Assembly: GCA_963851405.1 (NCBI GenBank)
Contig: CAWKPB010000010.1
Location: forward strand, 1 to 47,482
Reading direction: 5' to 3'
DNA from: JANPBY01 sp963851405
GTDB lineage: Bacteria; Actinomycetota; Actinomycetes; DATJPE01
DNA: 47,482 nt
Positions 32,439-40,945 of this stretch are shown here, piece after piece; the first letter of the stretch is position 1, and each line of letters starts with the position of its first letter. The position numbers and the translations under genes are program-made. The notes under the pieces are model-generated. The model saw only the letters and a program-made list of their open reading frames with translations, searched no databases and was not told the DNA's origin.

Positions 32439-34237
32439 CGGGAACTGCCCACGTCGGAGGGCGCCGGCTCGAGGTCAGGCTCTTCTTCACGCAGCACGAC
32501 CGCTCGGTAGTACGCGTCGGTGCGCAACAGCTCGCGATGCGAGCCGGTGGCCGTCACCACCCCATCCCTGACGAGCGACACCGTGTCGGCGTGGTCCAGC
32601 AGCAGCGGGCTCGTGGTGGCGATGACCGTGGCCAGCCCTTCGCGACTGTGGTCGAATCGTTGGGCGATCCGGACCTCGGTGTGCGCATCCACCGCGGACG
32701 TCGGCTCATCGAGCAGCAGGAACTCGGGGTCAGCCACCAGCGATCGAGCCAGGGCCAACCGCTGCCGCTGGCCGCCGGACAGGGTTCGTCCGCGCTCGGG
32801 CAACTCGGAGTCCAGACCGTCGGGTAGACCTTCGACGATCTCGTCTGCATCGGCGGCCGTCAGCGCCGCGGCAGCGGTCACGCGTGCCGTAGATGGCACG
32901 TCCAAGAACTCCCTGAGACTCCCCGCGAAGATGATCGGGTCCTTGTCCTGCAGCAAGATGCGGCGTCGGAGGACCGCCTTCGGCAGGGCGTCCAAGGGCG
33001 TCCCGGTCAAGGTGACCCGGCTGGGCAGGTACCCGGCCATCCGTTCGAGGATCGCCGTGGCCTCATGTGGCTCGGCGGAGACCAGCGCGGTGATCTGACC
33101 GAGCTTGATGTGTAGGTCGCTGTCGGGGTCTACGAGGTCGCCCGGACCCGGTTCCGTCGCGGGATCGATGGCTTCTGGGTACTCGTGCAGGAGCGAAAGC
33201 ACCGCGATGACCCGGCGCGCAGCGACCCGCGCAGACGTCCACTTGTGTGCGGTCTCCGCGGCCGTCCGGAGCGGGAGGACCAGGAAGGCCGCAAACCCGT
33301 AGAACGTGACCAATTGCCCAGGGGACAGCTCCCCGGTGCGCGCGAGTTGTGCGCCCAGCCACGTCACGGCCACGAGGAAGACCCCGGGCAGGGCGACCTG
33401 CAGCGCATCCAGCATCGACCGGATCTGGGCGGTGCTCACGGCGGCCTGCCGCACTTCGATGGACTTGGCGTTGAATCGGCTGAGGAACAATTCCTCGCCG
33501 CCGATCCCGCGCAGGACCCGCAGTCCCGCAACCGTGTCGGCGGCCAGCTCGGTGGTCTCACCGAAGCGCGCCCGCTGGGCGCTTTCTCGGCGTTCCAGCG
33601 GGCGCACCAGCGGCAGGATCGCCAGGGCTGTGAGGGGTACCCCGATGACGACTGCGGCGCCGAGCGTCGGTGACACCACGACCATGACGGCCGCGACAAC
33701 CAGATACGACACGACGGCGCCGGCCATCCGTGCCGTCACGTCGAAGGCGCTCCCGATCCGTTCCACGTCGCTAGCGCTGACGGCGACGACCTCGCCGGTC
33801 GCCACCTGTTTGGGGAGATCACCGCCGAGGTCGGCAGCCTGGCGGGCGACCAGTTGCTGGATACGAGAAGCCGCTCCGATCCAGTTGGCGACGGCCATCT
33901 GGTGTCGAAGCATGCCTGAACCAGCGGAGATCAGGCCCAGCGCGAGAACCACCGCAGACCACACGGCGACACCCTGCATGTCGTCGTTGGAGATCGCGGT
34001 GATCCCGCGGCCGAGTCCGATGGGTACGGCAGCGGCAGCGAGCATCCAGACGATGCCCCAGATGATCCCGCGGGCCAGGGTGCGCCACTGCTGTCGGGCA
34101 ATCCACGAAAGAAACGGCCAAATTCCTGAGAGATCAGGGGTCCCCGGGTCCTCCCGGGGGAGGTTGTTCAGCAGACGCATGGCTTGCGTCACGGTACGCG
34201 GGGGAACCCCCAACCCGCCAACGGGTTTCTGCTCCAC
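32435..34237 (-). CDS. ABC exporter subunit B (half-transporter, no functional P-loop)
   Basis: 600 residues: six-helix membrane domain and ATPase domain. The signature LSGGQRQRLALAR and Walker B FLLLDEPTS are canonical. The P-loop is lost, however: where G-x4-GKS/T is expected the protein reads SAEPHEATAIL, and the H-loop is IATTSP, without His. It can therefore only support hydrolysis by completing subunit A's site. It lies 12 nt downstream of a third exporter gene on the same strand. Confidence 0.92.
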   Translation of the reverse strand: MEQKPVGGLGVPPRTVTQAMRLLNNLPREDPGTPDLSGIWPFLSWIARQQWRTLARGIIWGIVWMLAAAAVPIGLGRGITAISNDDMQGVAVWSAVVLALGLISAGSGMLRHQMAVANWIGAASRIQQLVARQAADLGGDLPKQVATGEVVAVSASDVERIGSAFDVTARMAGAVVSYLVVAAVMVVVSPTLGAAVVIGVPLTALAILPLVRPLERRESAQRARFGETTELAADTVAGLRVLRGIGGEELFLSRFNAKSIEVRQAAVSTAQIRSMLDALQVALPGVFLVAVTWLGAQLARTGELSPGQLVTFYGFAAFLVLPLRTAAETAHKWTSARVAARRVIAVLSLLHEYPEAIDPATEPGPGDLVDPDSDLHIKLGQITALVSAEPHEATAILERMAGYLPSRVTLTGTPLDALPKAVLRRRILLQDKDPIIFAGSLREFLDVPSTARVTAAAALTAADADEIVEGLPDGLDSELPERGRTLSGGQRQRLALARSLVADPEFLLLDEPTSAVDAHTEVRIAQRFDHSREGLATVIATTSPLLLDHADTVSLVRDGVVTATGSHRELLRTDAYYRAVVLREEEPDLEPAPSDVGSSR

Positions 34238-34249
34238 TGCCGGGTTCCC

Positions 34250-36079
34250 TCAGTGGCGGTGCACGGCGTCCCCCGTTTGTACCCGCCACAGAGCTGCGTA
34301 GAGCCCGCCGCGGTGTACCAACTCATCGTGGGTTCCGGCCTCGGCCACGGATCCGCGTTCGAGCACCCAGATCCGGTCCGCGTCGCGGACGGTGGACAAT
34401 CGGTGGGCGATCACCAGGACCGTTCGCCCCTGACCCACTCGGTCCAACGAGCGCTGGATGGCTGCCTCGGTCTCGTTGTCCACAGCGGACGTCGCCTCAT
34501 CCAGAAGCAGCACCGCGGGATCGCGCAGGATCGCGCGCGCGATGGACAGGCGCTGTCGTTGCCCGCCGGACAACTTGACCCCGCGCTCGCCGACGACCGT
34601 GTCGTAGCCCTGCGGCAACTCGCGGACAAACGCGTCCGCTTCTGCTTGTTGACTGGCCCGGATGATCTCGACTTCGGTGGCATCCGGTCGGCCGTACGCG
34701 ATGTTGTCACGGACGCTGCCGTGGAACAGGAAAACGTCTTGGGCCACGTAGCCCAAAACGTCGCGCAAGGCGCCGTAGCGCAACCCCTGGACGTCTTGGC
34801 CATCCACGAGAACGCTGCCGGATCTCGGGTCGTGGAAACGCAGCAGCAATCGGACGAGAGTCGACTTCCCGGCGCCCGTGGAACCCACAATGGCGTGGGT
34901 TTGGCCCGCCGGCACGACCAAGTTGATCTCGCGCAGGACGTCTGGTCCGTCTGCGTATCCGAAGCTCACCCCGCGCAGCGCGATCTCTCCGCGCACCGGC
35001 CCGCTGAAGTCGAGCGAGCCCGGCTGCATGACGGGCTGGACGTCGAGCAGATCCAGGATGCGGCGCGCCGAAGCCATGCCCCGCTGGTAGAGGTCGAGAG
35101 TTTGCCCCAATTCGGTCAGCGGCCACAGCAGGCGCTGGGTCATGAACACCAGCACCGAGTAGATGCCGACCTCCACCGCCCCGTTGATGGTCAACCAGCC
35201 GCCGATGAGCAGCGTGGCGGTGAACCCGACGAGGATGGCCATGCGGATGATCGGAACGAACGCCGAGGAGAGGCGGATGGCCTGGTTGTTGGCCTCCCGG
35301 TAGTCCACCGACGCGTCCTCGACGCGCCTCGCCTCGCGTTCTTCGGCCCCGAAGGCCTTGATGGTGGTGATCCCCCCGAGATTGGTCGCGAGGGTGGCCG
35401 ACAACTCACCAACCTTGTCCCTGACGGTGGTGTAAAGCGGCTCGAGTCGGCGTTGGTAGCGCAGCGACATGATCACGATCACCGGGATCGGCATGAAGGC
35501 CACCACGGCCATCTGCCAGGACACGGCGAAAAACACGAATCCGACGATCACGATGTTCCAGAACAGCGCGATGATCACCTGAGCCCCGGTATCCAGGAAG
35601 CGCTCCAACTGGTTGACGTCGTCGTTCAGAACGCTCAGCAGTCCGCCGCTGGTCGTGTCCTCGAACCAACTCACCTCGAGTTGCTGCAGGTGCGCGTACG
35701 TCTCCGTGCGCAGGTCGTGCTCCACGGACTGGGCCAGTCGCCGCCACCCGGTGACCGCCCAGTAGTCGGTGATCGACTCGATGATCCACACGAAGACGTT
35801 GATGACGGCCAAAATGATCAGCTGCGTGAAGGTGCTGTCGACCCCGAACGCGTTCGACACGAACGAGTCCTGGCCGCGCACGATGACGTCTACTGCGGCC
35901 CCGATCAGTAGCTCGGGGAAGATGTCCGCGATCTTGTTGACGGTGGTCCACACAATCGCCTTGATGACGCGCCAGTGGTAGCGGCGCCCGTACTCCCACA
36001 GCCGCGTGAGCGGGTGGTCGGTTGCTCGCGTCTTGGTCTTTGGGGGTTCGCGGCGATCGAGCAGTGAAGGTGTGGTCAC
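34250..36079 (-). CDS. ABC exporter, canonical homodimeric type
   Basis: 609 residues: six-helix membrane domain, then an ATPase domain with all motifs intact (Walker A GSTGAGKST, signature LSGGQRQRLSIAR, Walker B VLLLDEATS, H-loop IAHRLST). MsbA/LmrA-like multidrug or lipid exporter; cargo unknown. GTG start. It is divergent from guaA with only 41 bp between start codons and is probably the first gene of a three-gene operon with the heterodimeric exporter. Confidence 0.93.
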   Translation of the reverse strand: MTTPSLLDRREPPKTKTRATDHPLTRLWEYGRRYHWRVIKAIVWTTVNKIADIFPELLIGAAVDVIVRGQDSFVSNAFGVDSTFTQLIILAVINVFVWIIESITDYWAVTGWRRLAQSVEHDLRTETYAHLQQLEVSWFEDTTSGGLLSVLNDDVNQLERFLDTGAQVIIALFWNIVIVGFVFFAVSWQMAVVAFMPIPVIVIMSLRYQRRLEPLYTTVRDKVGELSATLATNLGGITTIKAFGAEEREARRVEDASVDYREANNQAIRLSSAFVPIIRMAILVGFTATLLIGGWLTINGAVEVGIYSVLVFMTQRLLWPLTELGQTLDLYQRGMASARRILDLLDVQPVMQPGSLDFSGPVRGEIALRGVSFGYADGPDVLREINLVVPAGQTHAIVGSTGAGKSTLVRLLLRFHDPRSGSVLVDGQDVQGLRYGALRDVLGYVAQDVFLFHGSVRDNIAYGRPDATEVEIIRASQQAEADAFVRELPQGYDTVVGERGVKLSGGQRQRLSIARAILRDPAVLLLDEATSAVDNETEAAIQRSLDRVGQGRTVLVIAHRLSTVRDADRIWVLERGSVAEAGTHDELVHRGGLYAALWRVQTGDAVHRH

Positions 36080-36108
36080 GAGCGCTCAGGGTAGGCGCCC
36101 GCCCCGGA

Positions 36109-36114
36109 TACCCT
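36109..36114 (+). promoter_or_regulatory. -10 box of a leaderless guaA promoter
   Basis: TACCCT is followed by 6 nt and the guaA GTG at 36121, in the 41-bp divergent gap with the ABC gene. Confidence 0.5.
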
Positions 36115-36120
36115 GGCACG

Positions 36121-37695
36121 GTGAGTGATGCGCCGGTCCGTCCAGTCCTCGTCGTCGATTTCGGCGCCCAATACGCCCAGCTGATTGCTCGACGGGTGCG
36201 CGAGGCGCGGGTCTTCAGCGAGGTGGTCCCCTCGACGACCTCGGTCGATGACCTCATCGCGCGGCGGCCGCTCGCCGTGATCTTGTCCGGTGGCCCGTCG
36301 TCGGTCTACGCCGAGGGCGCGCCGTCGGTCGATCCAGAACTCTTCGACGCGGACGTGCCGGTCTTCGGCATCTGTTACGGACACCAGGCGATGGCCGTGG
36401 CCCTGGGCGGCACCGTGGAGAAGACCGGCCTGTCCGAGTTCGGGCCTACTGGCCTCACGGTGACCGATCCTGCCTCCACGCTCTTCGAAGGATTGCCCAC
36501 CGCGCAGACCGTGTGGATGTCTCACGGCGACTCGGTTTCCGCGGCGCCTGCGGGATTTGCGGTCTCGGCGACCAGCCAGGGGGCGGCCGTGGCGGCTTTC
36601 GAGGACCTGGCCCGGCGCTTCGCTGGCGTTCAGTTCCATCCGGAGGTCTTGCACACGGCCCACGGTCAGCAGGTTCTCGAGCATTTTCTGTACGACATTG
36701 CTGGCATCTCACCCACGTGGACTCCGGCCAGCATCGTCGAGGAGCAGGTCGAACGGATCCGCGGGCAGGTCGGTGGCAAACGGGTGATCTGCGGGTTGTC
36801 CGGCGGCGTGGACTCTGCGGTTGCGGCGGCGCTTGTGCACCGGGCCGTCGGTGACCAACTCACCTGCGTCTTCGTGGACCATGGTCTGCTCCGCAAGGGC
36901 GAGGCCGAACAGGTCGAGCAGGATTACGTCGCCGCGACCGGGATCAGGCTGAAGGTGGTCGACGCCCAGCAGCGCTTCCTGGCCGATCTATCCGGTGTCG
37001 TCGATCCCGAGGACAAGCGCAAGGCGATCGGTCGGGCGTTCATTCGGGTGTTCGAGCAGGCCGCGCGCGAGGTCGTGGCTGAGGCTGGGCAGGCGGGGGA
37101 GACCGTCGACTTCCTCGTGCAGGGGACGTTGTATCCGGACGTCGTCGAGTCGGGAGGCGGCACGGGCACGGCCAACATCAAGAGCCACCACAACGTGGGC
37201 GGGCTCCCCGACGATCTGGAGTTCTCCCTGGTCGAGCCGCTGCGCGCGCTCTTCAAGGATGAGGTTCGTGCGGTCGGTCTCGAACTTGGACTCCCGGAGG
37301 CCATCGTCTGGCGGCAGCCCTTCCCAGGCCCTGGACTCGGGATCCGGATTATCGGTGAGGTCACGGCGGAGCGCCTGGACGTGCTCCGTGAGGCGGACGC
37401 CATTGCTCGCGAGGAGCTGTCTGCGGCCGGGCTCGATCGCGACATCTGGCAATGCCCCGTGGTTCTGCTCGCGGACGTGCGTTCGGTCGGAGTGCAGGGG
37501 GACGGCCGGACGTACGGACATCCGGTGGTCCTTCGCCCCGTCTCCTCCGAAGACGCGATGACCGCCGACTGGTCGCGCATTCCCTACGAGGTGCTGGCCA
37601 GGATCTCCACCCGGATCACCAACGAGGTCCGTGAGGTCAACCGGGTGGTGCTGGACGTCACGAGCAAACCACCCGGCACCATCGAGTGGGAGTAG
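36121..37695 (+). CDS. guaA: GMP synthase (glutamine-hydrolysing)
   Basis: Converts XMP to GMP. The N-terminal class-I glutamine amidotransferase has VDFGAQYAQLIARR, Cys85 in GICYGHQ, and the catalytic His-Glu in FHPEV. The ATP pyrophosphatase P-loop is GLSGGVDSAV, followed by FVDHGLLR. The dimerisation domain has RQPFPGPGLGIR, and the C-terminus is DVTSKPPGTIEWE. GTG 36121 gives the family start; 524 residues. Confidence 0.98.
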   Translation: MSDAPVRPVLVVDFGAQYAQLIARRVREARVFSEVVPSTTSVDDLIARRPLAVILSGGPSSVYAEGAPSVDPELFDADVPVFGICYGHQAMAVALGGTVEKTGLSEFGPTGLTVTDPASTLFEGLPTAQTVWMSHGDSVSAAPAGFAVSATSQGAAVAAFEDLARRFAGVQFHPEVLHTAHGQQVLEHFLYDIAGISPTWTPASIVEEQVERIRGQVGGKRVICGLSGGVDSAVAAALVHRAVGDQLTCVFVDHGLLRKGEAEQVEQDYVAATGIRLKVVDAQQRFLADLSGVVDPEDKRKAIGRAFIRVFEQAAREVVAEAGQAGETVDFLVQGTLYPDVVESGGGTGTANIKSHHNVGGLPDDLEFSLVEPLRALFKDEVRAVGLELGLPEAIVWRQPFPGPGLGIRIIGEVTAERLDVLREADAIAREELSAAGLDRDIWQCPVVLLADVRSVGVQGDGRTYGHPVVLRPVSSEDAMTADWSRIPYEVLARISTRITNEVREVNRVVLDVTSKPPGTIEWE

Positions 37696-37704
37696 GCCTA
37701 CGCG

Positions 37705-38031
37705 TTAGCCCCCTGGCGGCCGGTACTCGATGTCTTTGGCCTTCGCCGCGATGGCGTCCATCTCCTCGGCCGTGACCAGCGGGGTCGTGCAGATGTTGAC
37801 TGCGCCCGAAAGAGCGACTTTGGCCGAGATCGCGCCGGCAGAGATCGCGTCTGGAAGATCGACGATCAGATAGACGTCGGTCTCGCCGAACGCCCAGTAC
37901 AGGCTTTCGAGCGTTCCACCGGTGCTCTCGGCGACCATCTGGATGGCCTTGGCCCGGGCGCTTCCGCCTTCGCGCATCAGGCCCTCGATGCCCGGCTTGT
38001 TGTAGGTGGCGGTGAACAGGAACTTCGGCAT
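37705..38031 (-). CDS. GYD-domain protein
   Basis: 108-residue small alpha/beta (ferredoxin-like) protein. It begins MPKFLFTATYNKPGIEGL, has FGETDVYLIVDLPD and ends DIEYRPPGG, the pattern of the GYD family (DUF3303-like). Function unknown. ATG 38031 is preceded by GAGGGGAG. It is convergent with guaA, 9 bp apart. Confidence 0.88.
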   Translation of the reverse strand: MPKFLFTATYNKPGIEGLMREGGSARAKAIQMVAESTGGTLESLYWAFGETDVYLIVDLPDAISAGAISAKVALSGAVNICTTPLVTAEEMDAIAAKAKDIEYRPPGG

Positions 38032-38221
38032 GGGAGTCACTCCCCTCGCCCGCGCGCCCCCAACCGGTCGCTGCGGGCGGAGGCGGGACTTGACCACCTT
38101 CCTGCGTCCGCCGCGAGGCGTCAAGGCTTCCATCGTCGTGCGAGGCTGAGGTCATGGGATTCCTCGAGGAACTGGCCGACTCGCGCAACATGGTGCCGTT
38201 CGTCCCCCCGGCGAACGGGAG

Positions 38222-38389
38222 ATGCTCAATGCGTGGCTGGAAGCCCACTGCGCCACCTGCGGGGCCGGACGGAATGGCTCGCCCATCTCGCTGCGTTGGG
38301 TCCTTGTGCACATGATCGAGGAGTACGCCCGCCACAACGGCCACGCGGACCTTGTCCGGGAACGGATCGATGGGGCGGTCGGCGAATGA
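38222..38389 (+). pseudogene. Remnant of a DinB/DUF664-family protein
   Basis: A 55-codon frame from ATG 38222. It begins with what looks like the start of a DUF664 domain (GEREMLNAWLEAHCAT, partly upstream of the ATG) and jumps after a few residues to the family's C-terminus (SLRWVLVHMIEEYARHNGHAD, then LVRERIDGAVGE). The central ~100 residues of the four-helix bundle are missing. An ATG at 38154 opens a different frame (MGFLEELADSRN) that soon ends. This suggests internal deletion plus frame loss. The stop overlaps the next ATG. Confidence 0.65.
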
Positions 38390-38787
38390 GCCGGCGGGTC
38401 TGTCGACTGATCGGCGTTTACCACGCGGACGGCGGAGTCCGCGGCGAGTTGACGTACGTTCTCGGGTCGATGCTCGGTAGGACGCACTGCTCGCTGTGCG
38501 ACATCACGCACAGCCACCTTCGGCGACGCAAGGCTTGGGACGAGATGGCTGACCAGCTCGGCGTGCCGTTCGAGCTGGTCCATCTGAACGAGCGCGATCA
38601 TGCGTTGGAGACCTTCACGGGGCCACGGACCCCAACCGTCGTCGCTGAAGTCGATGAGGACGGCGAACGGAGCTTGGTCGAGCTGGTCGATGCGGCGACG
38701 CTGAACTCACTGGGCGGTGAGGTCTCGGCGTTCCACGCGGCCCTGGCCGAGGCTTTGGCCCGGGAGGACCTGAGCCTGACGGCCTGA
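38386..38787 (+). CDS. Conserved protein of unknown function with CSLCDITH motif
   Basis: 133 residues starting MSRRVCRLIGVYHADGGV. A short N-terminal region is followed by VLGSMLGRTHCSLCDITHSH, a C-x2-C-D-I-T-H cluster that could bind a metal or act in redox chemistry, and an alpha/beta C-terminal half (VPFELVHLNERD, TPTVVAEVDEDG). I recall similar unnamed actinobacterial proteins but no function. It overlaps the DinB remnant stop (ATGA). Confidence 0.8.
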   Translation: MSRRVCRLIGVYHADGGVRGELTYVLGSMLGRTHCSLCDITHSHLRRRKAWDEMADQLGVPFELVHLNERDHALETFTGPRTPTVVAEVDEDGERSLVELVDAATLNSLGGEVSAFHAALAEALAREDLSLTA

Positions 38788-38813
38788 CCGGGCCAGCACC
38801 TCAGGAATCTCCC

Positions 38814-38819
38814 TAGGAT
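38814..38819 (+). promoter_or_regulatory. -10 box of a leaderless promoter for the sensor kinase
   Basis: TAGGAT is followed by 7 nt and the GTG at 38827. No ribosome-binding site is visible. Confidence 0.4.
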
Positions 38820-38826
38820 CAACGGG

Positions 38827-40455
38827 GTGAGGACTCGAGACGACGTTCGCTGGAGAGCGTTGGTGGACGCGGTCATCGCTGTGAACGCCGACCTCGACCT
38901 CGACATCGTCCTTCGAAAGATCGTCGCCGCCGCGTGCGCGGTGTCCGGCGCCCGCTACGGCGCCCTCGGAGTCCTGTCCCCGCGCAGCGGACACGTGAGC
39001 CAGTTCGTCACTCATGGGCTTACCGACCAGCAAGTGGCCTCCATCGGCGCGTATCCCCAGGGTCTCGGAGTCCTCGGCGTTCTCATCGATGATCCGCAGC
39101 CGCTTCGACTCGATCACCTCGCCGAACACGCGGCTTCCATCGGCTTCCCAGCCGGCCATCCACCGATGGATTCCTTCCTGGGCGTTCCGGTGCGCGTGGG
39201 CGGACGGATCTACGGCAACCTCTACCTGACCGACAAGCAGGGGGCAGCCAGTTTCGATGCTGCCGACCAGGAACTGGTCGTCGCGTTGGCCGCCGCTGCC
39301 GGACTCGCCGTTCAAAAGGCGGAGCTGTTCGCTTCCAGTCAGCGCCGGGAACGTTGGCTCGCCGCAGCCGCCGAAATCACGACGGCCTTCTTGGCCGAGA
39401 CCCCGCGGCCGCAAGCGCTTCGCCTGCTAGCTGCCCGGGCGCGCGAGGTCTCCGACGCCGACATCGCGGCGATTCTGCTCGGCCGATCCGAGGACCTTGT
39501 GGTGGAGGTGGTCGACGTCGGGCAGGGGGCCATGCTCGACGCTCACCACACCGGTTGGTTGCCCGGGGACACCGTCGATGTTCGCGGTCCACTGGCCTCG
39601 GTCATGGACGGTGGATCGGCCCGGCTCGTGTCTGCCGCGGAGTGGGGCGCCGAACTCGGTCTGGCCGAGACGCTGTTGGCTCCGATGGTGTCCGTGGCTG
39701 GGGTTGCTGGGGTGCTCATCTTGGGGCGAAGAGTCGAAAGTGAGGCGTACGGCTCCGACATCGAAGTGGCCACGGCTGCCAACTTCGCTGAGCAGGCGGC
39801 TCTCGCGCTCGAACTCGCCAGGGGTCAAACCGATCGTGCTCGGATTGCCGTGTACGAGGACCGGGACCGGATCGCGCGGGACCTGCACGATCTGGTCGTT
39901 CAACGGCTGTTCGCGGTGGGCCTGTCCTTGCGGACCATGACCAAACGGACCCTCCCGGAGGACGAGCAGGTTCGTCGGGTCGCGCAGGCGGTCGATGATC
40001 TGGATGACACGGTCAAGGAACTGCGCCGGTCGATCTTCCAGCTTCACCAGCGTCCTGGTGAAGGGAATGTGCGTGCCGACATCGAAGGCCTCGTGGCGGC
40101 TGCTCGAACCGCTCTTGGTTTCATGCCGACCAGCGATTTCGCGGGTCCCGTCGAGACACTTCCAGATCGCGTGGTTCCCCACCTCATGGCCGTCCTTCGA
40201 GAGGCGTTGTCCAACGCGGCGCGCCACGCGGGCGCCTCACGGGTGGATGTGTCGGTGGTGGTGATCTCCGGGTGGCTGGAGTTGACGGTCGTGGATGACG
40301 GGGCCGGACTCAGGAGTGCGACCCGTCGGGGCGGCCTGGACAACATGCGGCAACGAGCCGAAGCACTGGGGGGTGCGTGCTCGCTGCGCTCCGCACCTGG
40401 GTCGGGCTCGGATTCGGGGACGACCGTGGTGTGGCGGGTGCCCGTGGGTGAGTAG
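38827..40455 (+). CDS. DosS/DevS-like GAF sensor histidine kinase
   Basis: 542 residues. GAF domain 1 (about 20-165) closely matches the mycobacterial DevS/DosT type (LGVLGVLIDDPQPLRLDHL, HPPMDSFLGVPVRVGG, GNLYLTDKQG); His111 in GHPPM is in the region of the haem-ligand His of DevS. GAF domain 2 is about 180-335. The HisKA_3 dimerisation domain has DRDRIARDLHDLVVQRLFA with phospho-acceptor His354, followed by an HATPase_c domain (LREALSNAARHAGA, GGLDNMRQRAEALGG). No membrane segments. Probably a cytoplasmic O2/NO/CO or redox sensor acting on the response regulator at 40946-41644. Confidence 0.9.
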   Translation: MRTRDDVRWRALVDAVIAVNADLDLDIVLRKIVAAACAVSGARYGALGVLSPRSGHVSQFVTHGLTDQQVASIGAYPQGLGVLGVLIDDPQPLRLDHLAEHAASIGFPAGHPPMDSFLGVPVRVGGRIYGNLYLTDKQGAASFDAADQELVVALAAAAGLAVQKAELFASSQRRERWLAAAAEITTAFLAETPRPQALRLLAARAREVSDADIAAILLGRSEDLVVEVVDVGQGAMLDAHHTGWLPGDTVDVRGPLASVMDGGSARLVSAAEWGAELGLAETLLAPMVSVAGVAGVLILGRRVESEAYGSDIEVATAANFAEQAALALELARGQTDRARIAVYEDRDRIARDLHDLVVQRLFAVGLSLRTMTKRTLPEDEQVRRVAQAVDDLDDTVKELRRSIFQLHQRPGEGNVRADIEGLVAAARTALGFMPTSDFAGPVETLPDRVVPHLMAVLREALSNAARHAGASRVDVSVVVISGWLELTVVDDGAGLRSATRRGGLDNMRQRAEALGGACSLRSAPGSGSDSGTTVVWRVPVGE

Positions 40456-40458
40456 GGC

Positions 40459-40893
40459 TCAGCCGCTGGCCGCTGAACGCGTGACCACGCGCCGCCCGGT
40501 CACGTAGGTCGGAGTGATCTTGACGAACTGGTTGTGCGGGCCGCCCGGCCATGGAGCCAGCGCGAGTTCCAGGGCGCGGACTTCGTCGGCCCCGGTGAGG
40601 GCGGTCGCCATACCGACGATCACCACGCTCCAGCCTTCGCGACGGCCCGGATCGGCCTCGTCCACCTCGAAGGCGACGACAGCATCCCGCGTGCCCTCCG
40701 CGAGCTGAGAGCCCACCGCGGCTCGAAAGACCACGCTGTTCCCGAGCAGGGCGTAGTTGACCGGCGTGATGGCCGGCAGCGCGTGGTCGGTATAGGCCAC
40801 TCGCCCCAAGGCTTGGGTGTCGAGCAGGGCGAAACACTCGTCTCGGTCAAGTTCGACGAGCGTGCCCGGCTCCTGCGGGTACTGACCGTGCAT
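40459..40893 (-). CDS. PNPOx-like flavin/F420-binding split-barrel protein
   Basis: 144 residues with LDRDECFALLDTQALGRVAYTDHALPAITPVNYALLGNSVVFR in the pattern of pyridoxamine-5'-phosphate-oxidase-like proteins, which bind FMN, F420 or haem. It lies between the sensor kinase (convergent, 3 bp) and the response regulator on the same strand (52 bp downstream of it). Small proteins of this family are often members of DosR regulons, and a degenerate DosR-like palindrome precedes this one. Confidence 0.85.
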   Translation of the reverse strand: MHGQYPQEPGTLVELDRDECFALLDTQALGRVAYTDHALPAITPVNYALLGNSVVFRAAVGSQLAEGTRDAVVAFEVDEADPGRREGWSVVIVGMATALTGADEVRALELALAPWPGGPHNQFVKITPTYVTGRRVVTRSAASG

Positions 40894-40929
40894 AGGTCGA
40901 GCCTGCGCGACCTACCGACTCGCAGGGAA

Positions 40930-40943
40930 GGGTCTAACGACCC
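40930..40943 (-). promoter_or_regulatory. Degenerate DosR-like palindrome before the PNPOx-like gene
   Basis: GGGTC, TAAC, GACCC. It has the spacing of a DosR box (GGGAC-N4-GTCCC), with both inner positions swapped symmetrically. It lies 37 bp before the start of the PNPOx-like gene. Weak on its own. Confidence 0.3.
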
Positions 40944-40945
40944 CC

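Noticed and set aside
34184..35911. 575-codon plus-strand open frame across the third ABC exporter
   Set aside because: Antisense to a gene with all ABC motifs intact; product is Asp/His/Gln-rich with no recognisable fold.
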